51,073 bases of DNA from Nodosilinea sp. LEGE 06152. GTDB taxonomy: Bacteria; Cyanobacteriota; Cyanobacteriia; Phormidesmidales; Phormidesmidaceae. Location: positions 293,252 to 344,324 of the forward strand of contig NZ_JADEWR010000002.1 in NCBI RefSeq assembly GCF_015207525.1, given 5' to 3'. The position numbers and the translations under genes were made by a program. The notes under the pieces are model-generated. The model had not been told where the DNA came from. It worked only from the letters and a program-made list of their open reading frames with translations, and made no database searches. Shown here in pieces: positions 1 to 8,707 of this stretch (position 1 is its first letter; every line of letters begins with the position of its first letter).

Positions 1-418
1 CCAGAGTATCGACCACGAGATGCCGCTTTCGTCCTTTAGTCGCTTTTGCTACGTCATAGCCCACCGAGCGATGCACCATCGGTGCGGTGGCCACGCTTTG
101 ACTGTCCAAAATGACTTCCGATGGGCTCTCGGGACGGTCATGAGCCGCGCGAGTCCACCCTCGCAACCGCTCATGGAGAGTGTCCCAGGTGCCGTCTTTG
201 ACCCAGTTACGGTAGTAGGTGTACACCGTTTGCCAGGCCGGAAAGTCGCCGGGCAAATCCCGCCAACTACACCCTTGAGCTACCAGATAGAAGATTGCGT
301 TGAGCACGGCCCATAGACAGACCGTTCGGGGGCGCCCTCCCGGCTTCGCTGCTGGCAGCAAAGGCTCAATCAACTCAAACTGGTCATGGGTCAAATTGCT
401 GGTGTAGGCTTTACTCAT
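1..418 (-). CDS. IS5-family transposase, N-terminal part (runs off the left edge)
   Basis: Reading the minus strand from an ATG at 418 gives an uninterrupted frame to the window edge, about 139 codons. It starts MSKAYTSNLTHDQFELIEPL and continues through GGRPRT, a W-R-D-L-P motif and TYYRNWVKDGTW, the usual N-terminal half of IS5/IS1031-type DDE transposases. EVILDSQSV supplies the first catalytic Asp, followed by the conserved GYDVAKATKGRKRH segment. The rest of the DDE domain lies outside the window, so it cannot be said whether the copy is intact. The plus-strand frame at 20-316 is its shadow. The upstream terminal inverted repeat probably lies within about 425-490, but I could not fix it without the other end. 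Confidence 0.85.
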   Translation of the reverse strand, partial: MSKAYTSNLTHDQFELIEPLLPAAKPGGRPRTVCLWAVLNAIFYLVAQGCSWRDLPGDFPAWQTVYTYYRNWVKDGTWDTLHERLRGWTRAAHDRPESPSEVILDSQSVATAPMVHRSVGYDVAKATKGRKRHLVVDTL

Positions 419-672
419 CGCTCTCACAGGGCTGTAGTGTTCGTAATCTCAGCCTAGACCGTGTGAGCTTTTTTACTGCCCAGTCAACTTTTCAAACGTC
501 CTCTTAAACAAGAGGCGATCGCTACAAGCAGCGGTATTGGTTAGACCGCCTCAGAGCAAGGGATGAGTTTAATGATGAAAATTTGGTTATGAGCTTATCT
601 GTGGAGCAACAATGCCTCTCACGGCTCGTCTACAGTATCGGTAGCCTATAGACTTGGAGAGAAATACTGTTT

Positions 673-1056
673 ATGCAAACGACTCTTCGGCCTCGTACAT
701 TAGCCTTAATAACTGCATTTGCATCACTTGCGCTCGTAGCTTACGTCCTTGTGGTTAGCATTGTTCCACGGCCCACAGTTAACAATACTGATGTAATTTC
801 TGGTCGAGTAACCAAGATCATGAATGGCGGCATCAACGATGTCGTTATCTCTCTCGAAGGTGATAACCGTATCTACTACATCAACCGTGGGCTAGAACGT
901 GGAATCGACTTCAACCAATTCACCCAGCAACTCGAAGGAGAGCAAATCGAGTTACACGTAATTCGGCTGAAGTGGTCTCCTCTTAACCCCTCCCGTCAGG
1001 TAGTACCCATTGGGCGTGTGACACTTGGACAAAAGGTTTTATTCACAGACTTTTAA
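673..1056 (+). CDS. Small membrane-anchored protein of unknown function
   Basis: This 127-residue protein starts with a short basic segment and one hydrophobic stretch (about residues 10-31, ALITAFASLALVAYVLVVSI), which reads as a signal anchor. The remaining ~95 residues are polar and beta-rich (VISGRVTKIMNGGINDVVISLEG, then VVPIGRVTLGQKVLF), suggesting a small exported beta domain. I do not recognise the family. A purine-rich GGAGAGAA lies about 13 bases before the ATG, acceptable for a ribosome binding site. It stands alone between the transposase and a long gap, with no operon partner. Amino-acid composition and codon use look like a real gene. Confidence 0.6.
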   Translation: MQTTLRPRTLALITAFASLALVAYVLVVSIVPRPTVNNTDVISGRVTKIMNGGINDVVISLEGDNRIYYINRGLERGIDFNQFTQQLEGEQIELHVIRLKWSPLNPSRQVVPIGRVTLGQKVLFTDF

Positions 1057-1857
1057 GAAGCGATCGCGTAGAAGGTCAGCTGCGTAATTTGCCCAAGCTT
1101 TCGGGTTTTCCTGCTGATTTTGGAAAAACCCTGGGCCACGTTAGAACTGCCGTCGCGGGTTAAGTTATCTCTGGCTCATCCTTAACTTGAGAAGAGGTGA
1201 GATAGGTAGGCCATGAAGCCGTGATTGCTTCGCAACGCTGCACGAACGTTAAACGCAGCCGTCCCTAGTACTTGGCTAGTGAAGCGAAGTTGTGAGCCTT
1301 TCGGCGGGCACCGCCAACGGTTTGGCGTTCTCCCTCTAGAGAACGCCAAACCGTCTACAGACCGATCCCTAACCCCGCTGGGGCGGCTGCGCCAACTCTG
1401 TTCGAGGGACAGTCACTGTTAAGCTGTCAAGTCAGAGCGCTAAAGCTCGATCGCTCAAAGGCGCACTCTGCCGCCTGCTGCCAAACTTGACCTACCCGCA
1501 GCCAGCGAACCTGTGCAAACTGCCCAAAGGGATAGCTATACTAATTTTCTCTACCCTTTCTTTACGCTACGGATTACGAAGACACTTTAGCTCTTTGAGT
1601 ATTTGTACTGGTTCAAAATTCTATACAAAGGTAAATCATATTCTTTAGAGTCTTAACGTTGCGCAATATGGCTGCCAAAATATTGGGATACTGAGCTTCT
1701 AGGCCGCTCCAAAGAGCATGATACGGCTTAACCTGTCCACTCAGTCTAACGGAGCTGATACAATCCTAATTAATAAGACTGACTAATCGCCATTATAAAT
1801 CTTCAAATACCGCACTTTGCCGACTTGCCGCTATTCCTGAAAACTGGATTTCTACGT
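1057..1857. other. 800-base gap with one strong inverted repeat, no convincing gene
   Basis: No frame here looks like a protein. The one ATG-less frame (1225-1422) is read straight through a strong palindrome and has no family resemblance. The only notable structure is the hairpin at 1317-1354, listed separately. The last 200 bases are AT-rich and probably hold the promoter of the histidine kinase, though no clear -35/-10 pair stands out. Confidence 0.6.
1317..1354. repeat. Perfect 16-bp inverted repeat with 6-base loop
   Basis: Arms ACGGTTTGGCGTTCTC (1317-1332) and its exact complement (1339-1354) enclose a 6-base loop. No T-run follows on either strand, so it is not a standard intrinsic terminator. 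It looks like a dispersed palindromic (REP-like) element of the sort common in cyanobacterial intergenic DNA. Confidence 0.8.
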
Positions 1858-4800
1858 ATGTCAATTCACCGCACTGTCTTGGTAATTGCTGACTCAGAGA
1901 GGAGCAGCAACGACTACGGAAGGCAGCTGCAGCAGGATGGGAATGTGGCCTACAAGATTTTATCGGAGCAGTCTACGCTTCCTCAGCTTTCTCAGCAGAT
2001 TGACGGCATTCTTCTAGAGTTTTGCTCTCCTCAGTCCAACCGAATGCGGCTGCTGCGTCAGCTTAAAGAGCAAATGGGCGATCGCTGTCCGCCCATTGTT
2101 GTAGTCGACAGCGGCGACACAAAAATTGCCGTTCAGGTGTTCAAGAGTGGCGCAGCAGATTACCTGATTAGAGATCAGACTACTCCCGATGATTTGCGCT
2201 TGGCTATGCGCAGTGCGATCGAAAATGCCGAGCTGCGACGAAAACTGCAGCGCAGCCAGGAGCAGTTTCAGGCCTCCGTTGAGACCATGCTCGACTGCTT
2301 TGGTATCTTCTCGGCCATCCGCAATGAGGCGGGGCAAATCGTAGACTTTCGAATTGACTATCTCAACCGGGCCGCGTGCGAAAACAACCGAATGTCCAAA
2401 GACATGCAGCTGGGGCGAGGGCTGTGTGAACTCTTGCCCGCCCATCGCGAATCGGGGCTGTTTGACGACTACTGTCGGCTAGTCGATACTGAAACGCCGC
2501 TGATCAAAGAGGCGCTGCTCTACGAAGACACCTACACTGGTGGGCAGCGGTTGGCGCGGGCGTTTGATATTCGGGCAACCAAACTGAACGATGGCTTTGT
2601 GGCCTCCTGGCGGGATGTCACCGATCGCAAGCAGTTGGAGCTAGAGCTGAGCCAAACGATCGCCGATTTGCAACAGCAGCAGCAGCGCTCACAGCGGCTA
2701 ATTGATACCGCTCCCATTGGCATTGGCGTGGGCAGCGCCGACGGAAAGGTGAGCGTGGTCAACAACGCCATGCTGCACCTGCACGGGCTAACGCGGGAAG
2801 AATTTGAGCACCAGGGCATGACCCTGCGGAGCTTGATTCCGCTCCAGCAGGCTGAACCGAGCGACCAGGGGGCGCAAACACAGCCCCAGGGCTTTACACC
2901 CCCGGTAGAAAAGGAGCTGCTCCGTCACGATGGAACGCGGCTGCCGGCCTGGATTAGCAGCACCCAGGGGCTCGATGGCACGGGTGAACAGGTCGCGTTT
3001 GCGATCGATTTAAGCCAGCAAAAACAGGCGGCTGCCGCCATTCAGCAGCTCAATCAGGAATTGACCAACCGAGTTACCGAGCTGCAAACCCTGCTGGAAG
3101 TGAGCCCGGTCGGCATTGCGATCGCCACCGATGCCGCCTGTACTCAAATGCAGAGCAATGCCTACCTGCGGCAGCTGCTTGGGGTAGAGCCCGAGAACAA
3201 TGTTTCAAAGAGTGCGCCCGACCCCCATCAACCGCCCTATCGCACCTTTCAGGCGGGCCAAGAAATAGCCCCTGAGAACTTGCCAATGCAGATTGCTGGC
3301 AGAACCGGGGTAGAGGTGCGCGACGTAGAATTTGACATTTTGCTGCCCAACGGCACCCTGCACCAGCTGCTGTGCTATGCCACGCCCCTGCGGGACGATC
3401 AAAACCAGGTCAGGGGTGTGATCGGCGCTTTTCTAGACATCACCCACCGCAACCAAGACGCGGCCGAACTCAAAGCCAGCCAGCAGCGGTACCGAGAGCT
3501 GGCCGAAGCAATGCCCCAAATGATCTGGACAGCCGACGCCGCCGGAGTGGTCAACTACCGCAATCAGCGCTGGTACGAGTACACCGGGCTGAGCGAAGCG
3601 GAGTCGATCGGCACGGCGAGAGCAAATGCCGTTCACCCCGATGACCGCGATCGCGCCCTGGGGCAGTGGCGCGAGGCGATCGCCCAGGGAGAATCTTTTG
3701 AAACAGAATGCCGCTTTCGCCGCCGGGACGGCCAGTATCAGTGGTTTATCTGCCGAGCCGTGCCCACGCGAGACCCCCAGGGGCACATTACCGGCTGGAT
3801 TGGCACCATTACCAATATTGACGACATCAAGTGCAGTGAGGCCCTGGTACAGCGGCAGCTGGCGGAAATTGAAGCTATTTATAAATCGGCCCCCGTTGGG
3901 CTAAACGTGCTCGACACCGAGCTTCGCTTTGTGCGCATCAACCAGCGGCTAGCCGACATCAACGGCCTGCCCATTGACGCTCACATTGGGCACAGCGTGC
4001 GAGAGCTGTTTCCTGAGCTAGGGCGCACCGTTGAGGAACTGCTGTACCCCATTCTAGAGACGGGCGAACCGCTGCTAAACGTCGAAATTCAGGGAGAAAC
4101 GCCCGCGCAACCGGGTGTAAAACGCACCTGGCTAGAGCACTTTTTCCCTTTGAAAGCTGGCCAGCGAGTGATTGGTATCAGCACGGTTTGCGAAGACATT
4201 ACCGAGCGAATTCAGGCAGAAGCGGCCCTGCGCCAGAGTGAAGAGCGCTTCCGCGATATGGCCGACAACGCCCCGGTCATGATCTGGGTAACCAACTCCA
4301 GCGGCCACTGCACCTATCTCAATCGGGGCTGGTATGAGTTCACCGGGCAGATCGAGGAAACGGCGCTTGGGTTTGGCTGGCTCGACGCGGTGCACCCCGC
4401 CGACAGCGAATCGTCTAAAGCTATTTTTTTAAGCGCCCACGCCCGCCGCGAACCCTTTCGCTTAGAGTATCGGCTGCGCCGTCAGGATGGTGAATACCGC
4501 TGGACGATCGATGCGGCCAACCCCTGGTTTGACAAGGATGGGGAGTTTAAAGGATACATCGGCTCTGTGATCGACATTAGCGATCGCAAACGTGTAGAAG
4601 CCGCCCTGCACGAAAGTGAGAACCGCCTGCGCCTGACTATGACCTCAGCCGAACTTGGCACGTGGGACTTTAACCCCAGCAGCCAAACCCTAAAGTGGGA
4701 CGACCAGTGCAAGGCCATGTTTGGGCTATCGCCCAGGGCTGAGATTAGCTGGGAGGTTTTTTTGGCCGGACTGCACCCGGAGGACCGCGATCGCGTTCAT

Positions 4801-6264
4801 CAAGTTGTGCTGCAGTCATTCAACCCCGAAAGCAACGGGGATTACAACATTGAGTACCGCACCGTCGGCCTAGAGGACAACATCGAACGCTGGGTCGCAG
4901 CGAGGGGCAAAGCATTCTTCAACTCAGCCGGAGTTGTCACCCGCTTCGTCGGCACTATTCTCAACATTACCGACAAAAAGCGGGCTGAAGCCGAGCGAGA
5001 ACAATTGCTGCGGCGCGAGCAAGCCGCCCGAGCCGCCGCCGAACGCGCCAATCAAATCAAAGATGAGTTCTTGGCGGTGCTCTCCCACGAACTCAGGTCG
5101 CCTCTGAACCCCATTCTGGGCTGGACGAACCTGCTACAAACGCGTCAGTTTGATGCCGCAAAAACCGCCGAAGCCCTGGCCATTATTGAGCGAAATGCCA
5201 AACTACAGACGCAGCTAATCGATGACTTGCTCGACGTTGCCAAAATTTTGCGGGGCAAACTCAGCCTGACAATGACCTCGGTCAATCTATCTGCCGTAGT
5301 CGATGCGGCGATCGATACCGTCAAAACAACGGCTGTAGCCAAGGGCATCTCGCTTCATGCTCAACTACCTAACGTGGGTCAGCTGTCTGGAGATGCCGCC
5401 CGTCTGCAGCAAATTGTTTGGAACTTGTTGTCTAACGCCATTAAATTCACGGCCAGAGGCGGACAAGTAGACATTCGGCTAAAGCACATCACCCTTCACA
5501 ACGAAGCCCCAGACCAAGAGAACTCTTCAGCCTCAGGGGCCCATGCCCAGTTTCCCTACGCCCAAATCACCGTAACTGACACCGGTAGGGGCATTTGTCC
5601 AGACTTTCTTCCCCACATTTTTGAATCCTTCCGGCAGGAAGACGCCTCCATTACTCGCAATTATGGCGGCCTAGGGTTGGGCCTGGCGATCGTTCGTCAG
5701 CTGGTTGAGGCTCACGGCGGCAGCATCGTGGCTGACAGCGCGGGGGAAGGCCTGGGAGCCACCTTTACGGTTCGATTGCCCTTGCTAAGTGTTGAACCCA
5801 AAACCCAGCCGACCGCTAAGCTACTCCCACAGGATCTCAATCTCTCCGGAATTCGAGTTCTGGCCGTTGATGATGACCCCGATGCGCGCGAGCTATTGAC
5901 GGTTTTACTCACCTACTACGGCGCAGACGTGCTGACCGTTACCTCGGCGGCGGCAGTGCTGGCAAATATCGAGTCGTTTCAGCCCGATGTGTTGGTCAGC
6001 GATATTGGCATGCCTGGAATCGATGGCTACACCCTGCTCCAAAAGCTGCGGGCTTTACCCGCCACAAAAGGAGGACAGATTCCGGCGATCGCCCTAACAG
6101 CCTATGCCAGAGAAGACGACCACCAGCGCTCCATCAGCAGTGGGTATCAACGGCACGTAACCAAGCCCCTTCAGCCAGAACAGCTTGTTCAGGCGGTAAT
6201 GGCACTGGCACACCAACCACGACACCAACCCAACCCAGAGCAGCACTCGGGGCCTGCCACCTAA
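1858..6264 (+). CDS. Hybrid histidine kinase: degenerate receiver, seven PAS domains, kinase core, receiver
   Basis: A cytoplasmic sensor kinase of 1468 residues from the ATG at 1858; a TTG 33 bases upstream would add 11 residues. The N-terminal ~130 residues fold like a receiver but lack key residues: the phospho-acceptor position is Glu54 (ILLEFCSP) and the conserved lysine is Arg (DYLIRDQ). Seven PAS/PAC modules follow (recognisable starts QFQASVETM, RLIDTAPIG, TLLEVSPVG, RYRELAEAMP, IYKSAPVGL, RFRDMADNAP, RLRLTMTSAE). Then come HisKA with SHELRSP (His about 1077), the HATPase N box LLSNAIKF, DTGRG and GLGLGLAIV, and a C-terminal receiver with Asp about 1382 (VLVSDIGMPG) and a TKPL lysine. 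There are no membrane segments, so it senses internal signals; the ligand or cofactor is unknown. No partner regulator lies nearby. Confidence 0.92.
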   Translation: MSIHRTVLVIADSERSSNDYGRQLQQDGNVAYKILSEQSTLPQLSQQIDGILLEFCSPQSNRMRLLRQLKEQMGDRCPPIVVVDSGDTKIAVQVFKSGAADYLIRDQTTPDDLRLAMRSAIENAELRRKLQRSQEQFQASVETMLDCFGIFSAIRNEAGQIVDFRIDYLNRAACENNRMSKDMQLGRGLCELLPAHRESGLFDDYCRLVDTETPLIKEALLYEDTYTGGQRLARAFDIRATKLNDGFVASWRDVTDRKQLELELSQTIADLQQQQQRSQRLIDTAPIGIGVGSADGKVSVVNNAMLHLHGLTREEFEHQGMTLRSLIPLQQAEPSDQGAQTQPQGFTPPVEKELLRHDGTRLPAWISSTQGLDGTGEQVAFAIDLSQQKQAAAAIQQLNQELTNRVTELQTLLEVSPVGIAIATDAACTQMQSNAYLRQLLGVEPENNVSKSAPDPHQPPYRTFQAGQEIAPENLPMQIAGRTGVEVRDVEFDILLPNGTLHQLLCYATPLRDDQNQVRGVIGAFLDITHRNQDAAELKASQQRYRELAEAMPQMIWTADAAGVVNYRNQRWYEYTGLSEAESIGTARANAVHPDDRDRALGQWREAIAQGESFETECRFRRRDGQYQWFICRAVPTRDPQGHITGWIGTITNIDDIKCSEALVQRQLAEIEAIYKSAPVGLNVLDTELRFVRINQRLADINGLPIDAHIGHSVRELFPELGRTVEELLYPILETGEPLLNVEIQGETPAQPGVKRTWLEHFFPLKAGQRVIGISTVCEDITERIQAEAALRQSEERFRDMADNAPVMIWVTNSSGHCTYLNRGWYEFTGQIEETALGFGWLDAVHPADSESSKAIFLSAHARREPFRLEYRLRRQDGEYRWTIDAANPWFDKDGEFKGYIGSVIDISDRKRVEAALHESENRLRLTMTSAELGTWDFNPSSQTLKWDDQCKAMFGLSPRAEISWEVFLAGLHPEDRDRVHQVVLQSFNPESNGDYNIEYRTVGLEDNIERWVAARGKAFFNSAGVVTRFVGTILNITDKKRAEAEREQLLRREQAARAAAERANQIKDEFLAVLSHELRSPLNPILGWTNLLQTRQFDAAKTAEALAIIERNAKLQTQLIDDLLDVAKILRGKLSLTMTSVNLSAVVDAAIDTVKTTAVAKGISLHAQLPNVGQLSGDAARLQQIVWNLLSNAIKFTARGGQVDIRLKHITLHNEAPDQENSSASGAHAQFPYAQITVTDTGRGICPDFLPHIFESFRQEDASITRNYGGLGLGLAIVRQLVEAHGGSIVADSAGEGLGATFTVRLPLLSVEPKTQPTAKLLPQDLNLSGIRVLAVDDDPDARELLTVLLTYYGADVLTVTSAAAVLANIESFQPDVLVSDIGMPGIDGYTLLQKLRALPATKGGQIPAIALTAYAREDDHQRSISSGYQRHVTKPLQPEQLVQAVMALAHQPRHQPNPEQHSGPAT

Positions 6265-6266
6265 CT

Positions 6267-6313
6267 CACTGTGCCCCATCGCTAAACCGTAGCGCTAGCG
6301 ATGGGGCACAGTG
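6267..6313 (+). terminator. 17-bp hairpin directly after the kinase stop codon
   Basis: Arms CACTGTGCCCCATCGCT (6267-6283) and its perfect complement (6297-6313) flank a 13-base loop, beginning two bases after the stop codon. No T-run follows, so it may act as a 3'-end stabiliser or as a terminator needing other factors. Confidence 0.55.
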
Positions 6314-6491
6314 GCCGAGCCGACAAAACGTACGACGAGGCACGCATAATCGCTCAATAGAAGAAGCTACGCAGATGGCAACGATCCAATACATTGTTAT
6401 CCTGCTTCGTTCCTTGGCAGGGCATTCCTATTAGCCCTCAACATCAATCTACTTGCATAACGAATTCGCTTTAAAGTTATCAATCAGTTAA

Positions 6492-7070
6492 ATGGCGATT
6501 TTAAAACCCTCAACACAGTTTTTGGCGAGTGGGGCGGACGTAACTATTCGGAGTGCTGCGCCAAAAGATGCAGCTGCCACACTGAGCCTGTTTCGCTCGA
6601 TTGTCGAAGAGAAGGTCTATACATTGGCGGAATTAACCGAGTTAACGACGACGGTTGAAGACGAACAAGCTGCGATCGCTGAAGACCAAGCCTGTCCAGG
6701 AAATCTTTGTCTAGTTGCAGAAGTTGATGATGAGATTGCCGGGATGATTCGCGCCGAATCAGGGGCATACCGACGAACACGGCATTTTGCCGATATTGAT
6801 TCAATGTGGGTGAGAGCTAGCTGGAGAGGATGCGGGATTTCAGATCTATTAATGTTTTCTCTACTAAAGTGGGCAGAGCAACATTCCGTTTTGGAGAAGC
6901 TTGGATTATTTGTGTTCTCAACCAATACAAGAGCAATCAAGTTTTATGAAAAGCACGGTTTCGTCATTGAGGGAAAATACTCACGCGATATGAAGTTTGG
7001 CGAGGGTAACTATGTGGACACAGTTGCAATGGGACAGTTAATCAAGCCACGTGATGTGCCAGCAAAATAA
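6492..7070 (+). CDS. GNAT-family N-acetyltransferase
   Basis: A 192-residue acetyltransferase that transfers the acetyl group of acetyl-CoA to an unidentified amine. After a ~15-residue lead, VTIRSAAPKDAAATLSLF is the typical GNAT first strand and helix. The acetyl-CoA loop (motif A) is VRASWRGCGISDLLM at about residues 113-127, and TNTRAIKFYEKHGFVIEG is the conserved C-terminal motif B. Length matches RimI-like single-domain enzymes. No clear Shine-Dalgarno precedes the ATG at 6492, so the start is moderately secure. It stands alone between two gaps of about 200 bases. Confidence 0.85.
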   Translation: MAILKPSTQFLASGADVTIRSAAPKDAAATLSLFRSIVEEKVYTLAELTELTTTVEDEQAAIAEDQACPGNLCLVAEVDDEIAGMIRAESGAYRRTRHFADIDSMWVRASWRGCGISDLLMFSLLKWAEQHSVLEKLGLFVFSTNTRAIKFYEKHGFVIEGKYSRDMKFGEGNYVDTVAMGQLIKPRDVPAK

Positions 7071-7258
7071 CAAGCCGTTGGAGCAGCATATTTAGTCTCT
7101 TCGCTGCGTTGACAATTCTCTTGCTGCCGCACAACTTGGTCGTTGGATAGCAAGAACTAAGAAAATTACGGTTAGCCGTAGCGCTTATCTCTCTTTAGAG
7201 AGTCCCGTGAAGTATTAAGGCTTGTTACAGTCACAGGGATGGTGAGAATGGCAAGCGC

Positions 7259-8089
7259 ATGTTTTTCAACCAGGCTTCGGCATCGCGATTTCAACTGGAT
7301 GAACATTCTGTTGAGCTAGAGAATTGCAGTATTTTTTATACGCAGGGTGGGCTGAAGTCAGATTCAGTTCCCATTCTGTTTCTACACGGCTGGGGAATCT
7401 CTGCCGTGCCTTATCACGAAGTTTTGAACCTGCTGGCGCAGCACCATTTCGTAATTGCTCCTGATTTGCCCAGTTTTGCGCGATCGCCCTACCCCAACCT
7501 GATTGCAGACTACGACGGCTACGCCAAATTTTTGCTTTCGTTTCTAGACGCTTTGAATCTTCAACAAGTACACCTAGTAGGGCACTCGCTGGGAGGAGGA
7601 ATTGCCATTACTCTATCTGCGCTTGCTCCAGATAGAGTAAAAAGCGTGGTTCTAGTAGATAGTACGGGCATTCCGACGGTATCTATCCCGGAGATAGTAC
7701 CAAGAAGAGCAATTGAAATGACAGCCCAGTTGCTTCTGCCAAGGCTAAGATTAAAACTGGTTGATATTCCTCAAGTCTTCACCTACAACCTTTTGTTCAA
7801 TACAGGAAATGTCATTCAAGCGCTGCTGCTTTCGCTACAGGTAGATTTGAAACATCTGTTGCCAAAAATCGAAGCTCCTTGCCTGCTGCTATGGTCAGAA
7901 AAAGATCTAACCGAACCAATGAGTGTCGCGCGGGAAATGGCGGCATTGATTCCAGATTCCAGACTAGCGATCGTAGAGGAAGGCTGGCACGAATGGGGGC
8001 TTTGGTATCCCCAAAAATTTACATCGCTCATACTTGACTTTGTTCATCAAGTCGAGCGGACTGATGCAGTTGCAATGGGTCGTTTTTAA
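7259..8089 (+). CDS. Alpha/beta-fold hydrolase
   Basis: A 276-residue cytoplasmic hydrolase with a full catalytic triad. The oxyanion motif is LHGWG (42-46), the nucleophile elbow is GHSLGG with Ser110, the acid is probably Asp216 (LLWSEKDLTEP) and the base is His244 (EGWHEWG). The central region (about 140-200) forms a helical cap. This is the general esterase/lipase/haloalkane-like family; the substrate cannot be told from sequence. A further in-frame start upstream was not seen. It is followed 66 bases later by another acetyltransferase on the same strand, but the gap and separate ribosome binding site do not prove an operon. Confidence 0.88.
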   Translation: MFFNQASASRFQLDEHSVELENCSIFYTQGGLKSDSVPILFLHGWGISAVPYHEVLNLLAQHHFVIAPDLPSFARSPYPNLIADYDGYAKFLLSFLDALNLQQVHLVGHSLGGGIAITLSALAPDRVKSVVLVDSTGIPTVSIPEIVPRRAIEMTAQLLLPRLRLKLVDIPQVFTYNLLFNTGNVIQALLLSLQVDLKHLLPKIEAPCLLLWSEKDLTEPMSVAREMAALIPDSRLAIVEEGWHEWGLWYPQKFTSLILDFVHQVERTDAVAMGRF

Positions 8090-8155
8090 GCAGGGAGCAG
8101 TCAGGATTTCGCTAAGTACAGCTGTTAAGTTTGCCGTGCTTCAGGAGTATCAAGC

Positions 8156-8707
8156 TTGGAAGTAATCCAAACCGAACGTCTGGTGCTCCGCTGGCTCTCC
8201 ACAGAAGACGCCGAGTTTATCTACGAGCTGGTGAACGATCCCGAGTGGCTTCGGTTTATTGGCGATCGCGGCATCCGAACGCTCGAAGCTGCTCGCCAGC
8301 ACATTCTGCAGGGGCCGATCGCCATGTACGGCCAGCTCGGTTTTGGGCTGTACCGGGTAGAACTGCGGGAGAGCCAGGTCCCGATCGGCATTTGCGGATT
8401 GATCAAGCGAGACTCTCTGGAAGACGTGGATTTGGGTTTCGCGTTTCTTCCACAGTTTCGTTCCCGTGGCTATGCCTACGAGGCTGCCGCCGCAACCCTG
8501 GAATACGGAAGGCAGCGACTCGGCCTCTCTCGGATTGTGGCGATCGTTTCCCCAGACAACCATGTCTCGATGCAGCTTCTACAGAAGCTCGGCCTGCAGC
8601 TGGAGCGAAAAGTCCAGCTGGCAAGCGGTGTTGAGGAGGTGTGCCTCTTCGGTCCGACTCTGACACAGCCTTCTGCGTTAGGAGCGGACAAACCGCCTTC
8701 GTTATGA
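8156..8707 (+). CDS. RimJ/RimL-type GNAT acetyltransferase
   Basis: A 183-residue acetyltransferase. It opens with IQTERLVLRWLSTEDAEFI, the signature first strand of the RimJ/RimL branch, has motif A as FLPQFRSRGYAYEAA and ends with the motif-B segment DNHVSMQLLQKLGLQLER. Enzymes of this branch acetylate N-terminal amino groups of ribosomal or other proteins, or small amines; the target here is unknown. The start is a TTG at 8156, supported by AGGAG at about 8143-8147 with normal spacing. Its 3' end abuts the convergent SGNH-like gene (stop at 8708) with no gap. Confidence 0.85.
   Translation: MEVIQTERLVLRWLSTEDAEFIYELVNDPEWLRFIGDRGIRTLEAARQHILQGPIAMYGQLGFGLYRVELRESQVPIGICGLIKRDSLEDVDLGFAFLPQFRSRGYAYEAAAATLEYGRQRLGLSRIVAIVSPDNHVSMQLLQKLGLQLERKVQLASGVEEVCLFGPTLTQPSALGADKPPSL

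Noticed and set aside
1225..1422. 65-aa frame in the gap before the kinase
   Set aside because: Reads through the perfect hairpin at 1317-1354, has no ribosome binding site and no protein-like pattern.
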